From: Lasioglossum baleicum
Lineage: Eukaryota > Arthropoda > Insecta > Hymenoptera > Halictidae
DNA: 64,000 nucleotides
NCBI RefSeq assembly: GCF_051020765.1
Contig: NW_027469560.1
Span: forward strand, 1-64,000
Reading direction: 5' to 3'
Shown: positions 10,541 through 23,966 of the stretch, piece by piece
Numbering within the stretch: the stretch's first letter is position 1
Layout of the letters: every line of letters begins with the position of its first letter
Program-made: the position numbers and the translations under genes
Notes under the pieces: generated by a model
Told to the model about the DNA's origin: nothing
Seen by the model: only the letters and a program-made list of their open reading frames with translations
Databases searched by the model: none

Positions 10541-13500
10541 ATGCATTCTCTCTCACGTGTTTTTCCTCGACTAGCCTGCGGGATGCATCCTCTCGCACGT
10601 GTTTTTACTCGACTAGCCTGCGGGATGCATCCTCTCTCACGTTTTTTTACCCGACTAGCCTGCGGGAAGCATCCTCCCGCACGTGTTTTTGCTCGACTAG
10701 CCTGCGGGATGCATCCTCCCGCACGTGTTTTTACTCGACTAGCCTGCGGGATGCATCCTCTGGCACGTGTTTTTACTCGACTAGCCTGCGGGATGCATCC
10801 TCTGGCACGTGTTTTTACTCGACTAGCCTGCGGGATGCATCCTCTCGCACTTGTTTTTACTCGACTAGCCTGCGGGATGCATCCTCTCGCACGTGTTTTT
10901 CCTCGACTAACCTGCGGGATGCATCCTCTCGCACGTGTTTTTGCTCGACTAGCCTGCGGGATGCATCCTCTCGCACGTGTTTTTGCTCGACTAGCCTGCG
11001 CGATGCATCCTCTCGCACGTGTTTTTGCTCGACTAGCCTGCGGGATGCATCCTCTCGCACGTTTTTTTACTCGACTAGCCTGCGGGAAGCATCCTCTCGC
11101 GCGTGTTTTTGCTCGACTAGCCTGCGGGATGCATCCTCTCGCGCGTGTTTTTGCTCGACTAGCCTGCGGGATGCATCCTCTCGCGCGTGTTTTTGCTCGA
11201 CTAGCCTGCGGGATGCATCCTCTCGCGCGTGTTTTTGCTCGACTAGCCTGCGGGATGCATCCTCTCGCGCGTGTTTTTGCTCGACTAGCCTGCGGGATGC
11301 ATCCTCTCGCGCGTGTTTTTACTCGACTAGCCTGCGGGATGCATCCTCTCGCACGTTTTTTTACCCGACTAGCCTGCGGGAAGCATCCTCCCGCACGTGT
11401 TTTTGCTCGACTAGCCTGCGGGATGCATCCTCTCGCACGTGTTTTTGCTCGACTAGCCTGCGGGATGCATCATCTCGCACGTGTTTTTGCTCGACTAGCC
11501 TGCGGGATGCATCCTCTCGCACGTGTTTTTGCTCGACTAGCCTGCGGGATGCATCCTCTCGCACGTGTTTTTGCTCGACTAGCCTGCGGGATGCATCCTC
11601 TCGCACGTCTTTTTGCTCGACTAGCCTGCGGGATGCATCCTCTCGCGCGTGTTTTTGCTCGACTAGCCTGCGGGATGCATCCCCTCTCGCGTGTTTTTGC
11701 TCGACTAGCCTGCGGGATGCATCCTCTCGCGCGTGTTTTTGCTCGACTAGCCTGCGTAATGCATCCTCTCGCGCGTGTTTTTACTCGACTAGCCTGCGGG
11801 ATGCATCCTCTCGCACGTGTTTTTACTCGACTAGCCTGCGGGATGCACCCTCTCGCACGTGTTTTTACTCGACTACCCTGCGGGATGCATCCTCTCGCAC
11901 GTGTTTTTACTCGACTAGCCTGCGGGATGCATCCTCTCGCACGAGTTTTTACTCGACTAGCCTGCGGGATGCATCCTCTCGCACGTGTTTTTACTCGACT
12001 AGCCTGCGGGATGCACCCTCTCGCACGTGTTTTTACTCGACTAGCCTGCGGGATGCATCCTCTCGCACGTGTTTTTGCTCGACTAGCCTGCGGGATGCAT
12101 CCTCCCGCACGTGTTTTTGCTCGACTAGCCTGCGGGATGCATCCTCCCGCACGTGTATTTGCTCGACTAGCCTGCGGGATGCATCCTCTCGCACGTGTTT
12201 TTACTCGACTAGCCTGCGGGATGGATCCTCTCGCACGTGTTTTTACTCGACTAGCCTGCGGGATGCATCCTCTCGCACGTGTTTTTACTCGACTAGCCTG
12301 CGGGATGCATCCTCTCGCACGTGTTTTTACTCGACTAGCCTGCGGGATGCATCCTCTGGCACGTGTTTTTACTCGACTAGCCTGCGGGATGCATCCTCTC
12401 GCACGTGTTTTTACTAGACTAGCCTGCGGGATGCATCCTCTGGCACGTGTTTTTACTCGACTAGCCTGCGGGATGCATCCTCTGGCACGTGTTTTTACTC
12501 GACTAGCCTGCGGGATGCATCCTCTCGCACGAGTTTTTACTCGACTAGCCTGCGGGATGCATCCTCTCGCACGTGTTTTTACTCGACTAGCCTGCGGGAT
12601 GCACCCTCTCGCACGTGTTTTTACTCGACTAGCCTGCGGGATGCATCCTCTCGCACGTGTTTTTGCTCGACTAGCCTGCGGGATGCATCCTCCCGCACGT
12701 GTTTTTGCTCGACTAGCCTGCGGGATGCATCCTCCCGCACGTGTATTTGCTCGACTAGCCTGCGGGATGCATCCTCTCGCACGTGTTTTTACTCGACTAG
12801 CCTGCGGGATGGATCCTCTCGCACGTGTTTTTACTCGACTAGCCTGCGGGATGCATCCTCTCGCACGTGTTTTTACTCGACTAGCCTGCGGGATGCATCC
12901 TCTCGCACGTGTTTTTACTCGACTAGCCTGCGGGATGCATCCTCTGGCACGTGTTTTTACTCGACTAGCCTGCGGGATGCATCCTCTCGCACGTGTTTTT
13001 ACTAGACTAGCCTGCGGGATGCATCCTCTGGCACGTGTTTTTACTCGACTAGCCTGCGGGATGCATCCTCTGGCACGTGTTTTTACTCGACTAGCCTGCG
13101 GGATGCATCCTCTCGCACGTGTTTTTACTCGACTTGCCTGCGGGATGCATCCTCTCTCACGTTTTTTTACCCGACTAGCCTGCGGGAAGCATCCTCCCGC
13201 ACGTGTTTTTGCTCGACTAGCCTGCGGGATGCATCCTCTCGCACGTGTTTTTGCTCGACTAGCCTGCGGGATGCATCCTCTCGCACGTGTTTTTGCTCGA
13301 CTAGCCTGCGGGATGCATCCTCTCGCACGTGTTTTTACTCGACTAGCCTGCGGGATGCATCCTCTCGCACGTGTTTTTACTCGACTAGCCTGCGGGATGC
13401 ATCCTCTCGCACGTGTTTTTGCTCGACTAGCCTGCGGGATGCATCCTCTCGCGCGTGTTTTTGCTCGACTAGCCTGCGGGATGCATCCTCTCGCGCGTGT

Positions 13501-15875
13501 TTTTGCTCGACTAGCCTGCGGGATGCATCCTCTCGCGCGTGTTTTTGCTCGACTAGCCTGCGGGATGCATCCTCTCGCGCGTGTTTTCGCTCGACTAGCC
13601 TGCGGGATGCATCCTCTCGCACGTGTATTTACTCGACTAGCCTGAGGGATGCATCCTCTCGCACGTTTTTTTTACCCGACTAGCCTGCGGGAAGCATCCT
13701 CCCGCACGTGTTTTTGCTCGACTAGCCTGCGGGATGCATCCTCTCGCACGTGTTTTTACTCGACTAGCCTGAGGGATGCATCCTCTCGCACGTTTTTTTA
13801 CCCGACTAGCCTGCGGGAAGCATCCTCCCGCACGTGTTTTTGCTCGACTAGCCTGCGGGATGCATCCTCTGGCACGTGTTTTTACTCGACTAGCCTGCGG
13901 GATGCATCCTCTCGCACGTGTTTTTACTCGACTTGCCTGCGGGATGCATCCTCTCTCACGTTTTTTTACCCGACTAGCCTGCGGGAAGCATCCTCCCGCA
14001 CGTGTTTTTGCTCGAGTAGCCTGCGGGATGCATCCTCTCGCACGTGTTTTTGCTCGACTAGCCTGCGGGATGCATCCTCTCGCACGTGTTTTTGCTCGAC
14101 TAGCCTGCGGGATGCATCCTCTCGCACGTGTTTTTACTCGACTAGCCTGCGGGATGCATCCTCTCGCACGTGTTTTTACTCGACTAGCCTGCGGGATGCA
14201 TCCTCTCGCACGTGTTTTTGCTCGACTAGCCTGCGGGATGCATCCTCTCGCGCGTGTTTTTGCTCGACTAGCCTGCGGGATGCATCCTCTCGCGCGTGTT
14301 TTTGCTCGACTAGCCTGCGGGATGCATCCTCTCGCACGTGTTTTTACTCGACTAGCCTGCGGGATGCATCCTCTCGCACGTGTTTTTACTCGACTAGCCT
14401 GCGGGATGCATCCTCTCGCACGAGTTTTTACTCGACTAGCCTGCGGGATGCATCCTCTCGCACGTGTTTTTACTCGACTAGCCTGCGGGATGCACCCTCT
14501 CGCACGTGTTTTTACTCGACTAGCCTGCGGGATGCATCCTCTCGCACGTGTTTTTGCTCGACTAGCCTGCGGGATGCATCCTCCCGCACGTGTTTTTGCT
14601 CGACTAGCCTGCGGGATGCATCCTCCCGCACGTGTATTTGCTCGACTAGCCTGCGGGATGCATCCTCTCGCACGTGTTTTTACTCGACTAGCCTGCGGGA
14701 TGGATCCTCTCGCACGTGTTTTTACTCGACTAGCCTGCGGGATGCATCCTCTCGCACGTGTTTTTACTCGACTAGCCTGCGGGATGCATCCTCTCGCACG
14801 TGTTTTTACTCGACTAGCCTGCGGGATGCATCCTCTGGCACGTGTTTTTACTCGACTAGCCTGCGGGATGCATCCTCTCGCACGTGTTTTTACTAGACTA
14901 GCCTGCGGGATGCATCCTCTGGCACGTGTTTTTACTCGACTAGCCTGCGGGATGCATCCTCTGGCACGTGTTTTTACTCGACTAGCCAGCGGGATGCATC
15001 CTCTCGCACGTGTTTTTACTCGACTTGCCTGCGGGATGCATCCTCTCTCACGTTTTTTTACCCGACTAGCCTGCGGGAAGCATCCTCCCGCACGTGTTTT
15101 TGCTCGACTAGCCTGCGGGATGCATCCTCTCGCACGTGTTTTTGCTCGACTAGCCTGCGGGATGCATCCTCTCGCACGTGTTTTTGCTCGACTAGCCTGC
15201 GGGATGCATCCTCTCGCACGTGTTTTTACTCGACTAGCCTGCGGGATGCATCCTCTCGCACGTGTTTTTACTCGACTAGCCTGCGGGATGCATCCTCTCG
15301 CACGTGTTTTTGCTCGACTAGCCTGCGGGATGCATCCTCTCGCGCGTGTTTTTGCTCGACTAGCCTGCGGGATGCATCCTCTCGCGCGTGTTTTTGCTCG
15401 ACTAGCCTGCGGGATGCATCCTCTCGCGCGTGTTTTTGCTCGACTAGCCTGCGGGATGCATCCTCTCGCGCGTGTTTTCGCTCGACTAGCCTGCGTGATG
15501 CATCCTCTCGCACGTGTTTTTACTCGACTAGCCTGCGGGAAGCATCCTCTCGCACGTGTTTTTACTCGACTAGCCTGCGGGATGCATCCTCTCGCACGTG
15601 TTTTTCCTCGACTAACCTGCGGGATGCATCCTCTCGCACGTGTTTTTACTCGACTAGCCTGCGGGATGCATCCTCTGGCACGTGTTTTTACTCGACTAGC
15701 CTGCGGGATGCATCCTCTCGCACGTGTTTTTACTCGACTAGCCTGCGGGATGCATCCTCTGGCACGTGTTTTTACTCGACTAGCCTGCGGGATGCATCCT
15801 GTGGCACGTGTTTTTACTCGACTAGCCTGCGGGATGCATGCTCTCGCACGTGTTTTTACTCGACTAGCCTGAGGG
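10541..15875. repeat. HOR copy H1, 127 monomers, rearranged
   Basis: It starts at the first CATTCTCTCTCACG marker (ATG at 10541) and spans 5,335 bp. Unlike later copies, it has no 43-bp unit at +294 (the first is at 13649) and no second GTTCTTCC marker. It carries variants otherwise seen only in 55703-63516: CACGTC-T5 (near 11606), CCCCTCTCGCG (near 11681) and ACTACCCTG in a T5A context (near 11875). From 13649 on it resembles the main HOR, with CTCGAG at 14011 and GGATCC at 14702. Confidence 0.85.
11910..13085. repeat. 588-bp tandem doublet in H1 (2 x 14 monomers)
   Basis: Copies 11910-12497 and 12498-13085 share the CACGAG, ATGCACC, TGTATTTG, GGATCC, CTCTGGC, ACTAGACTAG and CTCTGGC order. 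GGATCC lies at 12223 and 12811. The same doublet recurs at 57997 and 61442. It is one monomer shorter per copy than the doublet at 7920. Confidence 0.9.
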
Positions 15876-18800
15876 ATGCATTCTCTCTCACGTGTTTTTC
15901 CTCGACTAGCCTGCGGGATGCATCCTCTCGCACGTGTTTTTACTCGACTAGCCTGCGGGATGCATCCTCTCTCACGTTTTTTTACCCGACTAGCCTGCGG
16001 GAAGCATCCTCCCGCACGTGTTTTTGCTCGACTAGCCTGCGGGATGCATCCTCTCGCACGTGTTTTTGCTCGACTAGCCTGCGGGATGCATCCTCTCGCA
16101 CGTGTTTTTACTCGACTAGCCTGCGGGATGCATCCTCTCGCACGTGTATTTACTCGACTAGCCTGAGGGATGCATCCTCTCGCACGTTTTTTTTACCCGA
16201 CTAGCCTGCGGGAAGCATCCTCCCGCACGTGTTTTTGCTCGACTAGCCTGCGGGATGCATCCTCTCGCACGTGTTTTTACTCGACTAGCCTGAGGGATGC
16301 ATCCTCTCGCACGTTTTTTTACCCGACTAGCCTGCGGGAAGCATCCTCCCGCACGTGTTTTTGCTCGACTAGCCTGCGGGATGCATCCTCTGGCACGTGT
16401 TTTTACTCGACTAGCCTGCGGGATGCATCCTCTCGCACGTGTTTTTACTCGACTTGCCTGCGGGATGCATCCTCTCTCACGTTTTTTTACCCGACTAGCC
16501 TGCGGGAAGCATCCTCCCGCACGTGTTTTTGCTCGAGTAGCCTGCGGGATGCATCCTCTCGCACGTGTTTTTGCTCGACTAGCCTGCGGGATGCATCCTC
16601 TCGCACGTGTTTTTGCTCGACTAGCCTGCGGGATGCATCCTCTCGCACGTGTTTTTACTCGACTAGCCTGCGGGATGCATCCTCTCGCACGTGTTTTTAC
16701 TCGACTAGCCTGCGGGATGCATCCTCTCGCACGTGTTTTTGCTCGACTAGCCTGCGGGATGCATCCTCTCGCGCGTGTTTTTGCTCGACTAGCCTGCGGG
16801 ATGCATCCTCTCGCGCGTGTTTTTGCTCGACTAGCCTGCGGGATGCATCCTCTCGCACGTGTTTTTACTCGACTAGCCTGCGGGATGCATCCTCTCGCAC
16901 GTGTTTTTGCTCGACTAGCCTGCGGGATGCATCCTCTCGCGCGTGTTTTTGCTCGACTAGCCTGCGGGATGCATCCTCTCGCGCGTGTTTTTGCTCGACT
17001 AGCCTGCGGGATGCATCCTCTCGCGCGTGTTTTTGCTCGACTAGCCTGCGGGATGCATCCTCTCGCGCGTGTTTTTGCTCGACTAGCCTGCGTGATGCAT
17101 CCTCTCGCACGTGTTTTTACTCGACTAGCCTGCGGGAAGCATCCTCTCGCACGTGTTTTTACTCGACTAGCCTGCGGGATGCATCCTCTCGCACGTGTTT
17201 TTCCTCGACTAACCTGCGGGATGCATCCTCTCGCACGTGTTTTTACTCGACTAGCCTGCGGGATGCATCCTCTGGCACGTGTTTTTACTCGACTAGCCTG
17301 CGGGATGCATCCTCTCGCACGTGTTTTTACTCGTCTAGCCTGCGGGATGCATCCTCTGGCACGTGTTTTTACTCGACTAGCCTGCGGGATGCATCCTCTG
17401 GCACGTGTTTTTACTCGACTAGCCTGCGGGATGCATCCTCTCGCACGTGTTTTTACTCGACTAGCCTGAGGGATGCATTCTCTCTCACGTGTTCTTCCTC
17501 GACTAGCCTGCGGGATGCATCCTCTCGCACGTGTTTTTACTCGACTAGCCTGCGGGATGCATCCTCTCTCACGTTTTTTTACCCGACTAGCCTGCGGGAA
17601 GCATCCTCCCGCACGTGTTTTTGCTCGACTAGCCTGCGGGATGCATCCTCTCGCACGTGTTTTTGCTCGACTAGCCTGCGGGATGCATCCTCTCGCACTT
17701 GTTTTTACTCGACTAGCCTGCGGGATGCATCCTCTCGCACGTGTTTTTACTCGACTAGCCTGCGGGATGCATTCTCTCGCACGTGTTTTTACTCGACTAG
17801 CCTGCGGGATGCATCCTCTCGCACGTGTTTTTACTCGACTAGCCTGCGGGATGCATCCTCGCGCACGTGTTTTTACTCGACTAGCCTGCGGGATGCATCC
17901 TCTCGCACGTGTTTTTACCCGACTAGCCTGCGGGAAGCATCCTCCCGCACGTGTTTTTGCTCGACTAGCCTGCGGGATGCATCCTCTCGCACGTGTTTTT
18001 GCTCGACTAGCCTGCGGAATGCATCCTCTCGCACGTGTTTTTGCCCGACTAGCCTGCGGGAAGCATCCTGTCGCACGTGTTTTTGCTCGACTAGCCTGCG
18101 GGATGCATCCTCTCGCACGTGTTTTTACCCGACTAGCCTGCGGGAAGCATCCTCCCGCACGTGTTTTTGCTCGACTAGCCTGCGGGATGCATCCTCTCGC
18201 ACGTGTTTTTGCTCGACTACCCTGCGGGATGCATCCTCTCGCACGTGTTTTTGCTCGACTAGCCTGCGGGATGCATCCTCTCGCACGTGTTTTTGCTCGA
18301 CTAGCCTGCGGGATGCATCCTCCCGCACGTGTTTTTGCTCGACTAGCCTGCGGGATGCATCCTCTCGCACGTGTTTTTGCTCGACTAGCCTGCGGGAAGC
18401 ATCCTCCCGCACGTGTTTTTGCTCGACTAGCCTGCGGGATGCATCCTCTCGCACGTGTTTTGGCTCGACTAGCCTGCGGGAAGCATCCTCCCGCACGTGT
18501 TTTTGCTCGACTAGCCTGCGGGATGCATCCTCCCGCACGTGTTTTTGCTCGACTAGCCTGCGGGATGCATCCTCTCGCGCGTGTTTTTGCTCGACTAGCC
18601 TGCGGGATGCATCCTCTCGCACGTGTTTTTACTCGACTAGCCTGCGGGATGCATCCTCTCGCACGTGTTTTTACTCGACTAGCCTGCGGGATGCATCCTC
18701 TCGCACGAGTTTTTACTCGACTAGCCTGCGGGATGCATCCTCTCGCACGTGTTTTTACTCGACTAGCCTGCGGGATGCACCCTCTCGCACGTGTTTTTAC

Positions 18801-20160
18801 TCGACTAGCCTGCGGGATGCATCCTCTCGCACGTGTTTTTGCTCGACTAGCCTGCGGGATGCATCCTCCCGCACGTGTTTTTGCTCGACTAGCCTGCGGG
18901 ATGCATCCTCCCGCACGTGTATTTGCTCGACTAGCCTGCGGGATGCATCCTCTCGCACGTGTTTTTACTCGACTAGCCTGCGGGATGGATCCTCTCGCAC
19001 GTGTTTTTACTCGACTAGCCTGCGGGATGCATCCTCTCGCACGTGTTTTTACTCGACTAGCCTGCGGGATGCATCCTCTCGCACGTGTTTTTACTCGACT
19101 AGCCTGCGGGATGCATCCTCTGGCACGTGTTTTTACTCGACTAGCCTGCGGGATGCATCCTCTCGCACGTGTTTTTACTAGACTAGCCTGCGGGATGCAT
19201 CCTCTGGCACGTGTTTTTACTCGACTAGCCTGCGGGATGCATCCTCTGGCACGTGTTTTTACTCGACTAGCCTGCGGGATGCATCCTCTCGCACGTGTTT
19301 TTACTCGACTTGCCTGCGGGATGCATCCTCTCTCACGTTTTTTTACCCGACTAGCCTGCGGGAAGCATCCTCCCGCACGTGTTTTTGCTCGACTAGCCTG
19401 CGGGATGCATCCTCTCGCACGTGTTTTTGCTCGACTAGCCTGCGGGATGCATCCTCTCGCACGTGTTTTTGCTCGACTAGCCTGCGGGATGCATCCTCTC
19501 GCACGTGTTTTTACTCGACTAGCCTGCGGGATGCATCCTCTCGCACGTGTTTTTACTCGACTAGCCTGCGGGATGCATCCTCTCGCACGTGTTTTTGCTC
19601 GACTAGCCTGCGGGATGCATCCTCTCGCGCGTGTTTTTGCTCGACTAGCCTGCGGGATGCATCCTCTCGCGCGTGTTTTTGCTCGACTAGCCTGCGGGAT
19701 GCATCCTCTCGCGCGTGTTTTTGCTCGACTAGCCTGCGGGATGCATCCTCTCGCGCGTGTTTTCGCTCGACTAGCCTGCGTGATGCATCCTCTCGCACGT
19801 GTTTTTACTCGACTAGCCTGCGGGAAGCATCCTCTCGCACGTGTTTTTACTCGACTAGCCTGCGGGATGCATCCTCTCGCACGTGTTTTTCCTCGACTAA
19901 CCTGCGGGATGCATCCTCTCGCACGTGTTTTTACTCGACTAGCCTGCGGGATGCATCCTCTGGCACGTGTTTTTACTCGACTAGCCTGCGGGATGCATCC
20001 TCTCGCACGTGTTTTTACTCGACTAGCCTGCGGGATGCATCCTCTGGCACGTGTTTTTACTCGACTAGCCTGCGGGATGCATCCTCTGGCACGTGTTTTT
20101 ACTCGACTAGCCTGCGGGATGCATGCTCTCGCACGTGTTTTTACTCGACTAGCCTGAGGG
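15876..20160. repeat. HOR copy H2, standard 4,285 bp
   Basis: It has 102 monomers, one of them 43 bp. Internal landmarks by offset from the CATTCTCTCTC marker are the 43-bp unit at +294, CTCGAG at +656, a second marker with GTTCTTCC at +1,597, GGATCC at +3,111 and CATGCTCTCGC near +4,250. A CTCGTCTAG substitution near 17333 sets it apart from the copies at 29865 and 43856. Confidence 0.93.
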
Positions 20161-23100
20161 ATGCATTCTCTCTCACGTGTTTTTCCTCGACTAGCCTGCG
20201 GGATGCATCCTCTCGCACGTGTTTTTACTCGACTAGCCTGCGGGATGCATCCTCTCTCACGTTTTTTTACCCGACTAGCCTGCGGGAAGCATCCTCCCGC
20301 ACGTGTTTTTGCTCGACTAGCCTGCGGGATGCATCCTCTCGCACGTGTTTTTGCTCGACTAGCCTGCGGGATGCATCCTCTCGCACGTGTTTTTACTCGA
20401 CTAGCCTGCGGGATGCATCCTCTCGCACGTGTATTTACTCGACTAGCCTGAGGGATGCATCCTCTCGCACGTTTTTTTTACCCGACTAGCCTGCGGGAAG
20501 CATCCTCCCGCACGTGTTTTTGCTCGACTAGCCTGCGGGATGCATCCTCTCGCACGTGTTTTTACTCGACTAGCCTGAGGGATGCATCCTCTCGCACGTT
20601 TTTTTACCCGACTAGCCTGCGGGAAGCATCCTCCCGCACGTGTTTTTGCTCGACTAGCCTGCGGGATGCATCCTCTGGCACGTGTTTTTACTCGACTAGC
20701 CTGCGGGATGCATCCTCTCGCACGTGTTTTTACTCGACTTGCCTGCGGGATGCATCCTCTCTCACGTTTTTTTACCCGACTAGCCTGCGGGAAGCATCCT
20801 CCCGCACGTGTTTTTGCTCGAGTAGCCTGCGGGATGCATCCTCTCGCACGTGTTTTTGCTCGACTAGCCTGCGGGATGCATCCTCTCGCACGTGTTTTTG
20901 CTCGACTAGCCTGCGGGATGCATCCTCTCGCACGTGTTTTTACTCGACTAGCCTGCGGGATGCATCCTCCCGCACGTGTTTTTGCTCGACTAGCCTGCGG
21001 GATGCATCCTCTGGCACGTGTTTTTACTCGACTAGCCTGCGGGATGCATCCTCTCGCACGTGTTTTTACTCGACTTGCCTGCGGGATGCATCCTCTCTCA
21101 CGTTTTTTTACCCGACTAGCCTGCGGGAAGCATCCTCCCGCACGTGTTTTTGCTCGAGTAGCCTGCGGGATGCATCCTCTCGCACGTGTTTTTGCTCGAC
21201 TAGCCTGCGGGATGCATCCTCTCGCACGTGTTTTTGCTCGACTAGCCTGCGGGATGCATCCTCTCGCACGTGTTTTTACTCGACTAGCCTGCGGGATGCA
21301 TCCTCTCGCACGTGTTTTTACTCGACTAGCCTGCGGGATGCATCCTCTCGCACGTGTTTTTGCTCGACTAGCCTGCGGGATGCATCCTCTCGCGCGTGTT
21401 TTTGCTCGACTAGCCTGCGGGATGCATCCTCTCGCGCGTGTTTTTGCTCGACTAGCCTGCGGGATGCATCCTCTCGCGCGTGTTTTTGCTCGACTAGCCT
21501 GCGGGATGCATCCTCTCGCGCGTGTTTTTGCTCGACTAGCCTGCGGGATGCATCCTCTCGCGCGTGTTTTTGCTCGACTAGCCTGCGTGATGCATCCTCT
21601 AGCACGTGTTTTTACTCGACTAGCCTGCGGGAAGCATCCTCTCGCACGTGTTTTTACTCGACTAGCCTGCGGGATGCATCCTCTCGCACGTGTTTTTCCT
21701 CGACTAACCTGCGGGATGCATCCTCTCGCACGTGTTTTTACTCGACTAGCCTGCGGGATGCATCCTCTGGCACGTGTTTTTACTCGACTAGCCTGCGGGA
21801 TGCATCCTCTCGCACGTGTTTTTACTCGACTAGCCTGCGGGATGCATCCTCTGGCACGTGTTTTTACTCGACTAGCCTGCGGGATGCATCCTCTGGCACG
21901 TGTTTTTACTCGACTAGCCTGCGGGATGCATCCTCTCGCACGTGTTTTTACTCGACTAGCCTGAGGGATGCATTCTCTCTCACGTGTTCTTCCTCGACTA
22001 GCCTGCGGGATGCATCCTCTCGCACGTGTTTTTACTCGACTAGCCTGCGGGATGCATCCTCTCTCACGTTTTTTTACCCGACTAGCCTGCGGGAAGCATC
22101 CTCCCGCACGTGTTTTTGCTCCACTAGCCTGCGGGATGCATCCTCTCGCACGTGTTTTTGCTCGACTAGCCTGCGGGATGCATCCTCTCGCACTTGTTTT
22201 TACTCGACTAGCCTGCGGGATGCATCCTCTCGCACGTGTTTTTACTCGACTAGCCTGCGGGATGCATTCTCTCGCACGTGTTTTTACTCGACTAGCCTGC
22301 GGGATGCATCCTCTCGCACGTGTTTTTACTCGACTAGCCTGCGGGATGCATCCTCGCGCACGTGTTTTTACTCGACTAGCCTGCGGGATGCATCCTCTCG
22401 CACGTGTTTTTACCCGACTAGCCTGCGGGAAGCATCCTCCCGCACGTGTTTTTGCTCGACTAGCCTGCGGGATGCATCCTCTCGCACGTGTTTTTGCTCG
22501 ACTACCCTGCGGGATGCATCCTCTCGCACGTGTTTTTGCTCGACTAGCCTGCGGGATGCATCCTCTCGCACGTGTTTTTGCTCGACTAGCCTGCGGGATG
22601 CATCCTCCCGCACGTGTTTTTGCTCGACTAGCCTGCGGGATGCATCCTCTCGCACGTGTTTTTGCTCGACTAGCCTGCGGGAAGCATCCTCCCGCACGTG
22701 TTTTTGCTCGACTAGCCTGCGGGATGCATCCTCTCGCACGTGTTTTGGCTCGACTAGCCTGCGGGAAGCATCCTCCCGCACGTGTTTTTGCTCGACTAGC
22801 CTGCGGGATGCATCCTCCCGCACGTGTTTTTGCTCGACTAGCCTGCGGGATGCATCCTCTCGCGCGTGTTTTTGCTCGACTAGCCTGCGGGATGCATCCT
22901 CTCGCACGTGTTTTTACTCGACTAGCCTGCGGGATGCATCCTCTCGCACGTGTTTTTACTCGACTAGCCTGCGGGATGCATCCTCTCGCACGAGTTTTTA
23001 CTCGACTAGCCTGCGGGATGCATCCTCTCGCACGTGTTTTTACTCGACTAGCCTGCGGGATGCACCCTCTCGCACGTGTTTTTACTCGACTAGCCTGCGG

Positions 23101-23672
23101 GATGCATCCTCTCGCACGTGTTTTTGCTCGACTAGCCTGCGGGATGCATCCTCCCGCACGTGTTTTTGCTCGACTAGCCTGCGGGATGCATCCTCCCGCA
23201 CGTGTATTTGCTCGACTAGCCTGCGGGATGCATCCTCTCGCACGTGTTTTTACTCGACTAGCCTGCGGGATGGATCCTCTCGCACGTGTTTTTACTCGAC
23301 TAGCCTGCGGGATGCATCCTCTCGCACGTGTTTTTACTCGACTAGCCTGCGGGATGCATCCTCTCGCACGTGTTTTTACTCGACTAGCCTGCGGGATGCA
23401 TCCTCTGGCACGTGTTTTTACTCGACTAGCCTGCGGGATGCATCCTCTCGCACGTGTTTTTACTAGACTAGCCTGCGGGATGCATCCTCTGGCACGTGTT
23501 TTTACTCGACTAGCCTGCGGGATGCATCCTCTGGCACGTGTTTTTACTCGACTAGCCTGCGGGATGCATCCTCTCGCACGTGTTTTTACTCGACTTGCCT
23601 GCGGGATGCATCCTCTCTCACGTTTTTTTACCCGACTAGCCTGCGGGAAGCATCCTCCCGCACGTGTTTTTG

Positions 23673-23715
23673 CTCGACTAAGCCTGCGGGATGCATCCTC
23701 TCGCACGTGTTTTTG
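23673..23715 (+). repeat. 43-bp monomer by A insertion (CTAAGCC)
   Basis: An extra A in CTAAGCC lengthens this monomer to 43 bp. It is unrelated to the T8 class. It opens a stretch of about 250 bp in shifted phase that ends at the 41-bp unit 23926-23966. No other HOR copy has it. Confidence 0.9.
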
Positions 23716-23925
23716 CTCGACTAGCCTGCGGGATGCATCCTCTCGCACGTGTTTTTGCTCGACTAGCCTGCGGGATGCATCCTCTCGCACGTGTTTTTGC
23801 TCGACTAGCCTGCGGGATGCATCCTCTCGCACGTGTTTTTACTCGACTAGCCTGCGGGATGCATCCTCTCGCACGTGTTTTTACTCGACTAGCCTGCGGG
23901 ATGCATCCTCTCGCGCGTGTTTTTG

Positions 23926-23966
23926 CTCGACTAGCCTGCGGATGCATCCTCTCGCGCGTGTTTTTG
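23926..23966 (+). repeat. 41-bp monomer by G deletion (GCGGATGC)
   Basis: One G of the GCGGGATGC run is missing, which restores the phase lost at 23673. Both changes are private to this HOR copy. They could be real paired mutations or a local consensus error. Confidence 0.9.

Noticed and set aside
7264..12417. A giant repetitive protein gene (1,717 codons with a 14-residue period)
   Set aside because: Openness is explained by the 42-bp period with one stop-bearing frame per strand. Overlapping frames on both strands are equally open, 43-bp units shift the frame, and variation does not protect any frame.
20443..23832. A 1,129-codon reverse-strand frame rich in Arg, Lys and Cys, like a DNA-binding or protamine-like protein
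   Set aside because: It is the complement of the same monomers. Its composition follows from the monomer, and it overlaps open forward frames of similar length.
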